Numbered from the stretch's first letter, positions 24,767-32,955 are shown. The stretch: DNA of 64,000 nt from Alistipes montrealensis (GCF_018362775.1 NZ_JAGYXY010000006.1:79106-143105), one strand, 5' to 3'. Translations and numbers: made by a program. The notes: generated by a model from the sequence alone, not told the origin.

Positions 24767-25582
24767 GTGAAGATTCGCCGCCTGATAACGTCTGTCCTGC
24801 TCTGCGCGGGATGCTGCGCCGCCCTCGGACAACGACCTGTCGGCATCGCCTTCTACGACGTGGACCGGATTTACGACACCCTTCCGGCCCTTTTCTACGA
24901 CGATGCGGATTACACACCCGAAGGCCGCCTGCGCTGGACATCGGAACGCTATACACGCAAAATCCGCAACACGGCAGCCGTAATCGACTCGATGGCCCTG
25001 CCTCTGGTCGCCCTGTGGGGCGTGGAGAACGAACAGGTCGTGCGTGACATCGCGGCAGCCTGCGAAGGCGAATACTCCTACCTCCACCGCACGCTCAATT
25101 CGCTCGACGGAATGGATTTTGCGTTGCTCTATTACGGAGACCTCTTTTTCCCGACCTACGACGAACCGGGGCGCCGCTACCTCTACATCGAGGGCGAACT
25201 GGGGCGCGATACCGTGGGACTGGTGCTGTGCGGCGATGCGCGCATGGCCCGATGGGTCGTGAAGGACCTGCGCGAAGAGCGTCCGCACGCCAAACTGATC
25301 GTAATGGGACGCTCGGATTTCCCGGCCCCCGAAACCTGGGGATTGCACGATGCGACCCGGCGCGCCGAACAGGCCGGGCGGGGCACGGTACGCCGCGGCG
25401 GACGGTGGCAGATGCGCGACCGGATACTCGCCGATACGGCCCTTAAAACCTCGGAAGGCGATGTTTTTGCGCGCCGCTATCTGGTTGACCAAAAGACCGG
25501 TAACCCCTTCACAACCTACTCCCGCGGGGCTTATCGGGGCGGCTACGGGTATTCACTGCCGGTATTTGTATACATCCGGTAG
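24767..25582 (+). CDS. Degenerate endonuclease/exonuclease/phosphatase (EEP) family protein
   Basis: This 271-aa secreted protein (GTG start; signal about 1-22) is recognisably an EEP-fold protein: FYDVDRIYDTLP, DADYTPEGRLRW, WGVENEQVV and KLIVMGRSDF line up with FYNVENLFDT, FTPEGKKKW, CEVENRKVL and KIIVMGDFND of ordinary Bacteroidetes members. The key residues are changed: the Asn and Glu of YNVEN have become Asp, GDFND is GRSDF, and the C-terminal SDHFP is YSLPV, so the catalytic His is lost. It is also shorter than the usual 320 or so residues. It is probably a non-catalytic derivative. A terminator follows at 25652. Confidence 0.75.
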   Translation: MKIRRLITSVLLCAGCCAALGQRPVGIAFYDVDRIYDTLPALFYDDADYTPEGRLRWTSERYTRKIRNTAAVIDSMALPLVALWGVENEQVVRDIAAACEGEYSYLHRTLNSLDGMDFALLYYGDLFFPTYDEPGRRYLYIEGELGRDTVGLVLCGDARMARWVVKDLREERPHAKLIVMGRSDFPAPETWGLHDATRRAEQAGRGTVRRGGRWQMRDRILADTALKTSEGDVFARRYLVDQKTGNPFTTYSRGAYRGGYGYSLPVFVYIR

Positions 25583-25651
25583 ATTTTTTTGGAATTTTCG
25601 AAAAGTTTTCGTATTTTCGCAATCCCTTCAACGGAAATGCATTTTATGGAT

Positions 25652-25680
25652 GCGGTAACGGAAACGTCACCGCAATTTTT
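25652..25680 (+). terminator. Hairpin with T run before ppdK
   Basis: Stem GCGGTAACG/CGTCACCGC (one mismatch) with a GAAA tetraloop, then AATTTTT. It lies 69 bases after the EEP gene and 69 before ppdK. It is a terminator of the upstream operon or, if a promoter at 25612 is real, an attenuator in the ppdK leader. Confidence 0.65.
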
Positions 25681-25713
25681 CGGCTTCACGGGACAGGAAT
25701 AAGAAAAAATTTT

Positions 25714-25721
25714 TATATTTA
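25714..25721 (+). promoter_or_regulatory. ppdK -7 box (TATATTTA)
   Basis: One mismatch to TAnnTTTG, 27 bases upstream of the ppdK ATG, in an AT-rich stretch. Confidence 0.5.
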
Positions 25722-25748
25722 TAGAACAATTCAAAACCAAAAAAAGTT

Positions 25749-28472
25749 ATGGCAGACGTAAAACGGGTCTATACCTTCGGTAACAAAGAGGCCGAAGGAA
25801 ACGGCAAAATGCGTGAACTGCTCGGCGGCAAAGGTGCGAACCTTGCGGAGATGAACCTTATCGGCATCCCCGTACCTCCGGGATTCACCATCACCACGGA
25901 AGTATGTGCGGAATTCTATAAACACGGCAAAGAGGCCGTGATCAATATGCTCCGCCCCGAAGTCGAGAAGGCGATGCAGAACATCGAGAACCTGACCGGC
26001 ATGAAATTCGGCGACAAAGAGATGCCGCTGCTCGTTTCCGTCCGCTCGGGAGCACGCGCGTCGATGCCCGGCATGATGGACACCATCCTCAACCTGGGCA
26101 TGAACGACCAGGCCGTAGAGGCTGTAGCCAAGCGTACGGGCAACCCGCGTTTCGCTTGGGACTCGTACCGCCGTTTCGTACAGATGTACGGCGACGTGGT
26201 GCTGGGCATGAAACCCGTATCGAAAGAGGACCACGATCCGTTCGAGGTGATCATCGAGGAGCAGAAGGCCAAGAAGGGCGTGAAGAACGACACCGACCTG
26301 ACCACCGACGACCTGAAGGAGCTGGTGAAGAACTTCAAGGCCGCCGTGAAGAAGCAGACAGGCGAGGATTTCCCCGCCTGCCCGTGGGAGCAGCTCTGGG
26401 GCGCCGTTTGCGCCGTATTCGGCTCGTGGATGAACGACCGCGCCATCCTCTACCGCAAGCTCAACAACATCCCCGCCGAGTGGGGCACGGCCGTATCGGT
26501 ACAGGCCATGGTATTCGGCAACATGGGCGAAAATTCCGCGACGGGCGTAGCCTTCTCGCGCGACGCCGCAACGGGTGAGAACCTCTTCAACGGCGAATAC
26601 CTGATCAACGCCCAGGGCGAGGACGTGGTTGCCGGCATCCGCACCCCGCAGCAAATCACCATCGAGGGTTCGAAGCGCTGGGCCGTTGCCCAGAAGGTTT
26701 CGGAGCAGGACCGCAAGACCAAATTCCCCTCGCTCGAGGAGGTGATGCCCGAAGTCTACAAGGAACTGTTCGACATCCAGCACCACCTGGAGCAGTATTT
26801 CAAGGATATGCAGGACATCGAGTTCACGATCCAGGACGGCAAGCTCTGGATGCTCCAGTGCCGCAGCGGCAAGCGTACGGGCGCCGCGATGGTCAAGATC
26901 GCGATGGACATGCTGCGCGAAGGCCTGATCGACGAGAAGACCGCCGTACTGCGCTGCGAGCCCGCGAAGCTCGATGAGCTGCTCCACCCGGTATTCGACA
27001 AGAAGGCTATCTCCAACGCACAGGTCATCACCAAGGGCCTTCCCGCATCGCCGGGCGCTGCCACGGGTCCCGTCGTATTCTTCGCCGAGGACGCCGAGAA
27101 AACGCTGGAAAAGACCGGCAAGCGCGCCATCCTGGTCCGCATCGAGACTTCGCCCGAAGACCTGAAGGGCATGCTCGACGCAGCAGGCATCCTGACCGCA
27201 CGCGGCGGTATGACCTCGCACGCAGCCGTCGTAGCCCGCGGCATGGGCAAGTGCTGCGTATCGGGTGCAGGCGAGTTGCAGATCGACTACAAGACGCGTA
27301 CGATCCAGGTGAACGGATTCACCGTAAAGGAGGGCGACTGGATTTCGCTCAACGGCTCGACGGGCGAGGTTTACCTCGGACAGGTAGCCACCATGGCCGC
27401 CGACGTGAGCGGCGACTTCGGCCAGTTGATGGACCTCGCCGGCAAATACTCGGTGCTGAAGGTTCGCGCCAACGCCGACACCCCGAAGGATGCCGCACAG
27501 GCATTCTCGTTCGGCGCCGAGGGCATCGGCCTCTGCCGCACGGAGCACATGTTCTTCGAGGGCGACCGCATCAAGGCTTTCCGCGAAATGATCCTCGCCG
27601 ACGACGAAGCCGGACGCCGCGTGGCGCTGGCCAAGCTGCTGCCGATTCAGCGCGGTGACTTCGAAGGCCTCTTCAAGGCCATGAACGGATTCCCCGTGAC
27701 GGTGCGCCTTCTGGATCCCCCTCTGCACGAGTTCGTACCCCACGACGAGAAGGGCCAGAAAGAGATGGCCGCCGAAATGGGCGTACCCCTCCAGAAAATC
27801 GTCGCCAAAGTCGAGTCGCTGGCCGAGTTCAACCCCATGCTGGGACACCGCGGCTGCCGTCTGGGCAACACCTACCCCGAAATCACCGAGATGCAGGCAC
27901 GCGCCATCATCGAAGCTGCGATGAACGTCCGCGCTGCGGGCATGCCCGTTCACGTGGAGATCATGGTTCCGCTGGTGGGCAACCACAAGGAACTGCGCTA
28001 CCAGAAGAAGATCATCGACGCTACGGCAAACGAGGTATTCTCGGAGCGTAACGACAAGATCGACTACATGGTCGGCACGATGATCGAGGTTCCGCGCGCC
28101 GCCGTGACGGCCAACCAGATCGCCGAGGTCGCCGAGTTCTTCTCGTTCGGAACCAACGACCTGACGCAGATGACACTGGGCTTCTCGCGCGACGACATCG
28201 GCAAGTTCCTGCCCGTATACCTGGAGAAGGGCATCCTGAAAAACGACCCCTTCCAGATCCTCGACCGCAACGGCGTAGGCCAGTTGATCCGCGAAGCCGT
28301 ACTCAAGGGACGCGGCGTTCGCGAAAACCTCAAGTGCGGTATCTGCGGCGAGCACGGCGGCGAACCTTCGTCGGTAGAGTTCTGCCACTATGCAGGCCTG
28401 AACTACGTGAGCTGCTCACCCTTCCGCGTGCCCATCGCACGCCTGGCCGCCGCACACGCAGCGCTCAACTAA
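25749..28472 (+). CDS. ppdK: Pyruvate, phosphate dikinase
   Basis: This 907-aa enzyme interconverts pyruvate, ATP and Pi with PEP, AMP and PPi, a central step of glycolysis and gluconeogenesis in Bacteroidales. The N-terminal ATP-grasp domain opens with KRVYTFGNKEAEGNGKM and LLGGKGANLAEM. The swivelling phosphohistidine domain has GGMTSHAAVVARG with H491. The C-terminal PEP/pyruvate TIM barrel ends with the catalytic Cys region KCGICGEHGG. Full length for the family. The gene has codon use typical of high expression, its own promoter region and a strong terminator. Confidence 0.98.
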   Translation: MADVKRVYTFGNKEAEGNGKMRELLGGKGANLAEMNLIGIPVPPGFTITTEVCAEFYKHGKEAVINMLRPEVEKAMQNIENLTGMKFGDKEMPLLVSVRSGARASMPGMMDTILNLGMNDQAVEAVAKRTGNPRFAWDSYRRFVQMYGDVVLGMKPVSKEDHDPFEVIIEEQKAKKGVKNDTDLTTDDLKELVKNFKAAVKKQTGEDFPACPWEQLWGAVCAVFGSWMNDRAILYRKLNNIPAEWGTAVSVQAMVFGNMGENSATGVAFSRDAATGENLFNGEYLINAQGEDVVAGIRTPQQITIEGSKRWAVAQKVSEQDRKTKFPSLEEVMPEVYKELFDIQHHLEQYFKDMQDIEFTIQDGKLWMLQCRSGKRTGAAMVKIAMDMLREGLIDEKTAVLRCEPAKLDELLHPVFDKKAISNAQVITKGLPASPGAATGPVVFFAEDAEKTLEKTGKRAILVRIETSPEDLKGMLDAAGILTARGGMTSHAAVVARGMGKCCVSGAGELQIDYKTRTIQVNGFTVKEGDWISLNGSTGEVYLGQVATMAADVSGDFGQLMDLAGKYSVLKVRANADTPKDAAQAFSFGAEGIGLCRTEHMFFEGDRIKAFREMILADDEAGRRVALAKLLPIQRGDFEGLFKAMNGFPVTVRLLDPPLHEFVPHDEKGQKEMAAEMGVPLQKIVAKVESLAEFNPMLGHRGCRLGNTYPEITEMQARAIIEAAMNVRAAGMPVHVEIMVPLVGNHKELRYQKKIIDATANEVFSERNDKIDYMVGTMIEVPRAAVTANQIAEVAEFFSFGTNDLTQMTLGFSRDDIGKFLPVYLEKGILKNDPFQILDRNGVGQLIREAVLKGRGVRENLKCGICGEHGGEPSSVEFCHYAGLNYVSCSPFRVPIARLAAAHAALN

Positions 28473-28510
28473 ATACGATCCCGGCTCCGGCCGGGACCGA
28501 TACGACCCGG

Positions 28511-28543
28511 GGTCTGCGCACGATTGTCGCAGACCTCTTTTTT
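28511..28543 (+). terminator. Terminator of ppdK
   Basis: Perfect 8-bp stem GGTCTGCG/CGCAGACC, loop of 9, then CTCTTTTTT. A second GC-rich hairpin (CCCGGC/GCCGGG) lies just before it. Confidence 0.88.
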
Positions 28544-28598
28544 ATTGGAAAAAAAGTCCGGTTCGTTGAATTTATTTGGCCGCCAACGGGAAAATTTT

Positions 28599-28606
28599 TA
28601 TATTTG
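28599..28606 (+). promoter_or_regulatory. -7 box (TATATTTG) of the barrel gene
   Basis: Perfect TAnnTTTG, with a TTTG at 28575-28578 about 20 bases upstream; the ATG is 52 bases downstream. Confidence 0.7.
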
Positions 28607-28657
28607 TTTTGGCAAACAGTTTGAATAACGTTTATTCAATATAAAAAAAACGGAAAA

Positions 28658-29119
28658 ATGAAAAAGATTCTTTTAACGGCGATTGTCGCACTCTTCGCAG
28701 TAACAACGGTATCGGCGCAGGACAAAGGCAACTGGGCGCTGGGACCCCGCATGAACATCTACACCAACACGGGTGACGCCGTGGTCGGTCTGGGTGCATT
28801 CGGGCGTTACAGTTTTACGGATAACTGGCGTATCGAACCGTCGCTCATGGCATTGCTCCACAGCGGCTGCTCGATCGACCTGAGCGTCGACGCCCAGTAT
28901 GTTTTCCACTTGGGCGAAGGCTGGAGCGTTTACCCCGCAGTGGGTTTCACGGCCAACGACATCGGCAAGTGGGCTGCGGGCCTGAACATCGGCGGCGGTT
29001 TCGACTTCTCGATCGCCCGCGACTGGGACCTTTCGGCCGGCCTGAAATGGCAGCCCATGTTCGACGACTGGCGTAAAAACCCTGTAGTCATCAGCATCGG
29101 CGCGGCTTACAAGTTCTAA
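28658..29119 (+). CDS. Small outer membrane beta-barrel protein
   Basis: This 153-aa protein has a signal peptide (MKKILLTAIVALFAVTTVSA) and alternating beta strands with aromatic ends, finishing in the outer membrane sorting pattern AAYKF with C-terminal Phe. The repeated GLGAFGRYSF, IEPSLMALL, DLSVDAQYVF, VYPAVGFTA and LNIGGGFDFS strands suggest an eight-stranded barrel of the OmpX/Opacity type. It has its own promoter and a terminator shared with the opposite operon. The role is probably structural or adhesive, but the family name is all I can support. Confidence 0.85.
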   Translation: MKKILLTAIVALFAVTTVSAQDKGNWALGPRMNIYTNTGDAVVGLGAFGRYSFTDNWRIEPSLMALLHSGCSIDLSVDAQYVFHLGEGWSVYPAVGFTANDIGKWAAGLNIGGGFDFSIARDWDLSAGLKWQPMFDDWRKNPVVISIGAAYKF

Positions 29120-29134
29120 GCTCCGATATGCAAC

Positions 29135-29170
29135 GAAAAATCCGGAAACCTTGCAGTTTCCGGATTTTTT
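29135..29170. terminator. Bidirectional terminator
   Basis: Perfect inverted repeat AAAAATCCGGAAA/TTTCCGGATTTTT with a loop of 8. It can end the barrel gene (+) and the glyS-ruvX-def operon (-). Confidence 0.92.
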
Positions 29171-29187
29171 ACATTTAAAACGACCGC

Positions 29188-29709
29188 TCAGCGCTTTTCG
29201 TTCACATATACCATCTCGAATATCTTATACCCGATCGGCGCGTAACTGCGCCATGCGGAGCGTTTGACGCTGTAAACAGAAGCCCGTCCCCCGACATAGA
29301 CCGTCACTTCGGGCAAAGCCCGCTCGTCGAAAAAACCGCAGAGTTTCGATCCGTCGGCATCGAACGTATAGCGGTGCTTCCAGTCTTTTTTCCCGGGTTC
29401 GAGGTAGAGTTTTTCAACCGGGCCGGACATCGTCATGGCGCCAGCCGCAAAACGCACGGAATCGGCCGGAACGGCATCGGGCATGCGGCAGGTGAAATTG
29501 ATCGTGGCACGCCCGCCGCGGTTCTCCTTGTAGGTAATGTCGAATGTCAGGTCGCCTGTCTCGCGGTTCTCGAACAGCGTCACGGGGAAGGTATGATAAA
29601 TCACCCCGTCGGCCTCGGCCTTCGACACATAATGACTGCGGATGTTCTGCGCCGAAACCATCGAGGCTCCGGCGATGCATGCGACAGCCAGCAGGAGGCG
29701 TTTAGTCAC
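29188..29709 (-). CDS. Secreted protein of unknown function
   Basis: This 173-aa protein uses a GTG start (29709) inside the end of the TRL-like gene and has a signal peptide (TKRLLLAVACIAGASMVSAQ). The rest is beta-rich (GDLTFDITYKENRGGRATINF, VTVYVGG, YKIFEMVYVNEKR), with a conserved-looking tail. I do not recognise the family. It is the last gene of the glyS-ruvX-def operon and ends 18 bases from the bidirectional terminator. Confidence 0.7.
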   Translation of the reverse strand: MTKRLLLAVACIAGASMVSAQNIRSHYVSKAEADGVIYHTFPVTLFENRETGDLTFDITYKENRGGRATINFTCRMPDAVPADSVRFAAGAMTMSGPVEKLYLEPGKKDWKHRYTFDADGSKLCGFFDERALPEVTVYVGGRASVYSVKRSAWRSYAPIGYKIFEMVYVNEKR

Positions 29710-30004
29710 CGTAAACGATGATCGTGTAGATCGTATAGACGCCTACATAGGACTTGGCCTGGTAGTCCACGTGGTGGATGCGCGTGATGCCGGCCTCGCG
29801 GGCTGCGGCCTGGATGCTCGCATCGCCCATAGCGACGACACCCACATAACCTTTGGCCTCGGCCGTGCCGACCTTGCTCGATCCGGCGTTACCCGTCACG
29901 GCCAGTCCGTCCTTCACGTCGGTATAGATTCCGCCTACGAGGGGCGATTTGACGCATCCGGCAAACATCATTGCAGCGAATGCACATGCGAAAAGTTTTT
30001 TCAT
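29702..30004 (-). CDS. TRL-like family lipoprotein
   Basis: This 100-aa protein starts MKKLFACAFAAMMFAGC, a lipoprotein signal with the lipobox FAGC. The mature part (SPLVGGIYTDVKDGLAVTG...KVGTAEAKGYVGVVAMGDASIQAAAREAGITRIHHVDY) matches the TRL-like proteins, a small Gly/Ala-rich family first noted beside tRNA loci; function unknown. The ATG at 30004 is preferred because it begins the signal peptide directly. It lies one base after def and overlaps the next gene by 8 bases. Confidence 0.82.
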   Translation of the reverse strand: MKKLFACAFAAMMFAGCVKSPLVGGIYTDVKDGLAVTGNAGSSKVGTAEAKGYVGVVAMGDASIQAAAREAGITRIHHVDYQAKSYVGVYTIYTIIVYGD

Positions 30005-30005
30005 A

Positions 30006-30551
30006 TTATTTGGTTTTATAGGCACAACGGTATTTGCCCTTCGCCAGGTTCAACAACTTGCCTTTGAGCAGTTGACGGCGAAGCGGTGCGATGCGGTCGG
30101 TGAAAACTACCCCTTCGATGTGGTCGTACTCGTGCTGGATCACCCACGCCTTGAGTCCCGTGAACTCTTCGTCGTGCTCGACGAAATCGGTATCCAGGTA
30201 GCGCATACGGATCGACAACGACCGCGCCACGTCGGCATGGATGCCGGGGAACGAGAGACAGCCTTCGTTGTAGGTCTTTTTCTCCTCGGAGAAAGCGTAA
30301 ATTTCGGGGTTGATGAAAGCGCGTTTGTAATCGACACACGACGGATCTTCCTCGGCCCACGGCGTGCAGTCGACGATGAACAGGCGGATGTCCTTGCCGA
30401 TCTGGGGCGCGGCCAGTCCGACGCCTTCGGCCTCTTCGAGCGTGAGGAACATATCCTCAACGAGTTTTTTCACTTCGGGGTAATCGGGTGCGATCTCCGC
30501 ACAGCGTTTGCGAAGCACCTCGTCACCGTAAATAACAATCGGGTATATCAT
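30006..30551 (-). CDS. def: Peptide deformylase
   Basis: This 181-aa Fe/Zn enzyme removes the formyl group from nascent proteins. All three motifs are intact: GVGLAAPQIG, EGCLSFPG with the metal-binding Cys, and HEYDHIEG with the two His and the catalytic Glu. It follows ruvX on the minus strand after 130 bases that hold a long RNA hairpin; no promoter box is seen there, so it is likely co-transcribed with ruvX. Confidence 0.97.
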   Translation of the reverse strand: MIYPIVIYGDEVLRKRCAEIAPDYPEVKKLVEDMFLTLEEAEGVGLAAPQIGKDIRLFIVDCTPWAEEDPSCVDYKRAFINPEIYAFSEEKKTYNEGCLSFPGIHADVARSLSIRMRYLDTDFVEHDEEFTGLKAWVIQHEYDHIEGVVFTDRIAPLRRQLLKGKLLNLAKGKYRCAYKTK

Positions 30552-30594
30552 AAACTAAAATTCCTTTCTTTTTTTACGCTTTTCGTCAGAACGA

Positions 30595-30686
30595 GTTGAA
30601 TTTCGGGCTTCGTGCCGCGGGACACGGATGGGATGTACAAACAGTACCTCCCATTCGGGGCACGCAAGGGAAATGCGAAATTCAAC
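30595..30686 (-). other. Long rod-like hairpin between ruvX and def
   Basis: The outer arms GTTGAATTTCG (30595-30605) and CGAAATTCAAC (30676-30686) pair perfectly over 11 bp; the right arm covers the ruvX stop codon. Inside, CGTGCC/GGCACG (30611-30616 with 30659-30664) and CGGATGGGA/TCCCATTCG (30625-30633 with 30649-30657) continue the stem, capped by GTAC/GTAC around an AAACA loop. There is no T run on either side, so it is not an intrinsic terminator. Strand is assigned from the operon. It could be an RNase III or processing site, an RNA-stability element or a small mobile repeat. Confidence 0.6.
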
Positions 30687-31110
30687 CGTTATCACGGAAA
30701 ACGACAGATTCCATATAGGACTGGAGTATAATCGTCGCCGAAATCTTATCCACCAGGGCTTTGTCGCGGCGGGCCATCTTGCCGATGCCGCTTTCGAGCA
30801 TCGTACGATGGGCCATCACCGAGGTAAAACGCTCGTCGTAAAAGACCACCGTCTTATCAGGATAGGCTTTCCGCAGACGCCCGGCCAGCGGCTCGATAAA
30901 CCGCCATGTCTCCGACGGCGTTCCGTCCATGCGCGAGGGCTTCCCCACGACTATCGTACTAACGTCCTCGGCGGCGAAATATTTTGCCAGCCACGCTTCG
31001 AGCCCCTTCGTCTCGACGGTCTCCAATCCTCCGGCGATCAGGCGCAGGGGATCGCTCACGGCGATTCCCGTACGCTTCGTGCCGTAATCTATGGCAAGGA
31101 TGCGTCCCAC
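30682..31110 (-). CDS. ruvX: Putative pre-16S rRNA nuclease RuvX/YqgF
   Basis: This 142-aa RNase H-fold protein belongs to the YqgF family, linked to processing of the 16S rRNA 5' end and earlier proposed as a Holliday junction resolvase. Motifs: AIDYGTKRTGIAVSD at the N-terminus, TIVVGKPSRMDGTPSE, and YDERFTSVMA with the DER acid; LVDKISATIILQSYM ends the fold. The start is a GTG at 31110, followed at once by GRILAIDYG, leaving no room for another. It lies 3 bases after a 43-aa membrane protein gene. Confidence 0.93.
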   Translation of the reverse strand: MGRILAIDYGTKRTGIAVSDPLRLIAGGLETVETKGLEAWLAKYFAAEDVSTIVVGKPSRMDGTPSETWRFIEPLAGRLRKAYPDKTVVFYDERFTSVMAHRTMLESGIGKMARRDKALVDKISATIILQSYMESVVFRDNG

Positions 31111-31113
31111 TTG

Positions 31114-31245
31114 TCAGAGGTTTAGCCCAGATTGAGCGTCCAACACCTCATCCGGTAACAGCAGCCAGACGAGGAGCAGTACGATCAAAAATACAAGTAA
31201 CGCGAACTTCCAAGTCGCATACCATTTTTTCTTTTGCTCCTCCAT
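31114..31245 (-). CDS. 43-aa single-TM protein between glyS and ruvX
   Basis: This 44-codon frame starts ATG at 31245, 9 bases after the glyS stop, and ends 3 bases before the ruvX start. The product has a basic, Trp-containing N-terminus (MEEQKKKWYATWKF), one strongly hydrophobic helix (ALLVFLIVLLLVWLLL) and an acidic tail (PDEVLDAQSGLNL). The exact fit between two genes and the clean N-in membrane topology support a real gene. No family recognised. Confidence 0.62.
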   Translation of the reverse strand: MEEQKKKWYATWKFALLVFLIVLLLVWLLLPDEVLDAQSGLNL

Positions 31246-31254
31246 ATACTACAT

Positions 31255-32799
31255 CTACTGATTTTGTTTTTTGAATAACTTGCGGTAGGAGCACTCCTCG
31301 TCGACCATGGCGTGCAGGGCCTCGATCTTGACGCGCTCCTGGGCCATCGTATCGCGGTGGCGGACCGTAACGGTTCCGTCTTCGAGCGTCTGGCCATCGA
31401 CCGTCACGCAGAACGGCGTACCGATGGCATCCTGACGACGGTAACGCTTGCCGACCGAATCTTTTTCATCATACACAACATTGTAGTCGTATTTGAGTTC
31501 GTCGACGATCTTCCGGGCCACTTCGGGCATGCCGTCTTTCTTGACCAGCGGCAGCACGGCGACCTTGATCGGAGCCAGCGCAGGCGGGAATCTCAGCACG
31601 ACACGCGAATCGCCGCCCTCGAGCGTCTCTTCGGTATAGGCCGCCGACATCACCTGCAGGAACATGCGGTCCACGCCGATCGAGGTCTCGACCACATAGG
31701 GAACATAGCTTTCGCCCGTCTCCGGATCGAAGTACTGGAGTTTCTTGCCCGAGAACTTCTGGTGGCTGCCCAGGTCGAAATCCGTACGCGAGTGGATACC
31801 CTCGACCTCCTTGAAGCCGAACGGGAAGTTATATTCGATGTCCGTCGCAGCATTGGCGTAGTGGGCCAATTTGTCGTGGTCGTGGAAACGGTAGTTGTCG
31901 TCGCCGAAACCCAGAGCGCGATGCCAGGCCATACGGGTGTTCTTCCACTCGTTCCACCACCCCATCTCGGTCCCGGGGCGTACGAAGAACTGCATCTCCA
32001 TCTGCTCGAACTCGCGCATGCGGAAAATGAACTGGCGGGCGACGATCTCGTTACGGAAAGCCTTACCGATCTGCGCAATACCGAACGGGATTTTCATGCG
32101 GCCCGTTTTCTGGACATTCAGGAAGTTGACGAAGATGCCCTGCGCCGTCTCGGGACGCAGGAAGATCGTATTGGCGCCTTCGGAGGTCGAACCCATCTGG
32201 GTCGAGAACATCAGGTTGAACTGACGCACGTCGGTCCAGTTGCGCGTACCCGAAATCGGGCATACGACCTCGCAGTCGACGATGATCTGGCGGAGTTCCG
32301 CGAGGTCGTTGGCGTTCAGCGCATCGGCGAAACGCTTGTGCACCTCGTCGCGTTTGGCCTGTGTTTCCACGACACGGGGCGAAGTCTCGCGGTATTTGGC
32401 CTCGTCGAAATCGGCCCCGAAGCGTTTGCGGGCCTTCTCAATCTCCTTACCGATCTTTTCATCCTGCTTGGCGAGCCAATCCTCGATCAGTACGTCGGCA
32501 CGGTAACGCTTCTTCGAATCCTTGTTGTCGATCAGCGGGTCGTTGAAGGCCGACACGTGTCCCGAAGCCTCCCACGTCTTGGGATGCATGAAGATCGCAG
32601 CGTCGATACCGACGATATTCTCGTGCAGCTTGACCATCGAATCCCACCAATAACGCTTGATATTGTTCTTCAGCTCCACGCCGTTCTGGCCGTAATCGTA
32701 CACAGCTCCCAGGCCGTCGTAGATTTCGCTCGAAGGAAACACGAATCCGTACTCCTTGCAATGGGCTACCAGCTTTTTGAAAAGTTCTTCCTGAGTCAT
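31255..32799 (-). CDS. glyS: Glycine--tRNA ligase, homodimeric class II type
   Basis: This 514-aa enzyme charges tRNA-Gly. It is the single-chain alpha2 type (eukaryote/archaea-like), not the bacterial alpha2beta2 type. Seen: YGFVFPSSEIYDGLGAVYDYG at the N-terminus, motif 1 region KRYWWDSMV, motif 2 GKAFRNEI followed by FRMREFEQMEMQFF, motif 3 ETSIGVDRMFL, and an anticodon-binding domain with DAIGTPFCVTVD. The start is set by MTQEELFKKLVAHCKEYGFV. It has a TATTTTTG promoter box and leads a six-gene operon down to 29188. Confidence 0.97.
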   Translation of the reverse strand: MTQEELFKKLVAHCKEYGFVFPSSEIYDGLGAVYDYGQNGVELKNNIKRYWWDSMVKLHENIVGIDAAIFMHPKTWEASGHVSAFNDPLIDNKDSKKRYRADVLIEDWLAKQDEKIGKEIEKARKRFGADFDEAKYRETSPRVVETQAKRDEVHKRFADALNANDLAELRQIIVDCEVVCPISGTRNWTDVRQFNLMFSTQMGSTSEGANTIFLRPETAQGIFVNFLNVQKTGRMKIPFGIAQIGKAFRNEIVARQFIFRMREFEQMEMQFFVRPGTEMGWWNEWKNTRMAWHRALGFGDDNYRFHDHDKLAHYANAATDIEYNFPFGFKEVEGIHSRTDFDLGSHQKFSGKKLQYFDPETGESYVPYVVETSIGVDRMFLQVMSAAYTEETLEGGDSRVVLRFPPALAPIKVAVLPLVKKDGMPEVARKIVDELKYDYNVVYDEKDSVGKRYRRQDAIGTPFCVTVDGQTLEDGTVTVRHRDTMAQERVKIEALHAMVDEECSYRKLFKKQNQ

Positions 32800-32833
32800 C
32801 GTATTCTCTATTGTTTACTGATTTTCTAAGCTA

Positions 32834-32841
32834 CAAAAATA
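32834..32841 (-). promoter_or_regulatory. glyS -7 box (TATTTTTG)
   Basis: A perfect TAnnTTTG on the minus strand, 34 bases upstream of the glyS ATG. Confidence 0.65.
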
Positions 32842-32884
32842 CAAAATAAATGGTAACGAAGGCTTTTGATACGGATTTTATTTC

Positions 32885-32892
32885 TATATTTG
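32885..32892 (+). promoter_or_regulatory. -7 box (TATATTTG) before the structured leader
   Basis: A perfect TAnnTTTG box; transcription should begin near 32896, about 240 bases before the BACON lipoprotein ATG at 33138. No other perfect box lies between. The stretch 32893-33137 therefore looks like a long leader or a separate RNA gene. Confidence 0.6.
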
Positions 32893-32895
32893 TAT

Positions 32896-32950
32896 CGGCA
32901 GCCTGCGAGGGCCGCCGACATACGACGATAAAAAGCGCATCGGCTTTTTT
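32896..32950 (+). other. Hairpin plus weak terminator-like stem at the leader start
   Basis: CGGCAGCC/GGGCCGCCG-type stem at 32896-32917 (8 pairs, one mismatch), then AAAAAGC/GCTTTTT at 32930-32949 followed by another T. If transcription starts at the 32885 box, this could give an RNA of about 55 bases or act as an attenuator. Confidence 0.4.
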
Positions 32951-32955
32951 CTTAC

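Noticed and set aside
25731..28388. An 885-codon open frame on the minus strand opposite ppdK
   Set aside because: Antisense shadow: low-complexity His/Val/Leu composition and no recognisable motif, while ppdK is complete on the other strand.
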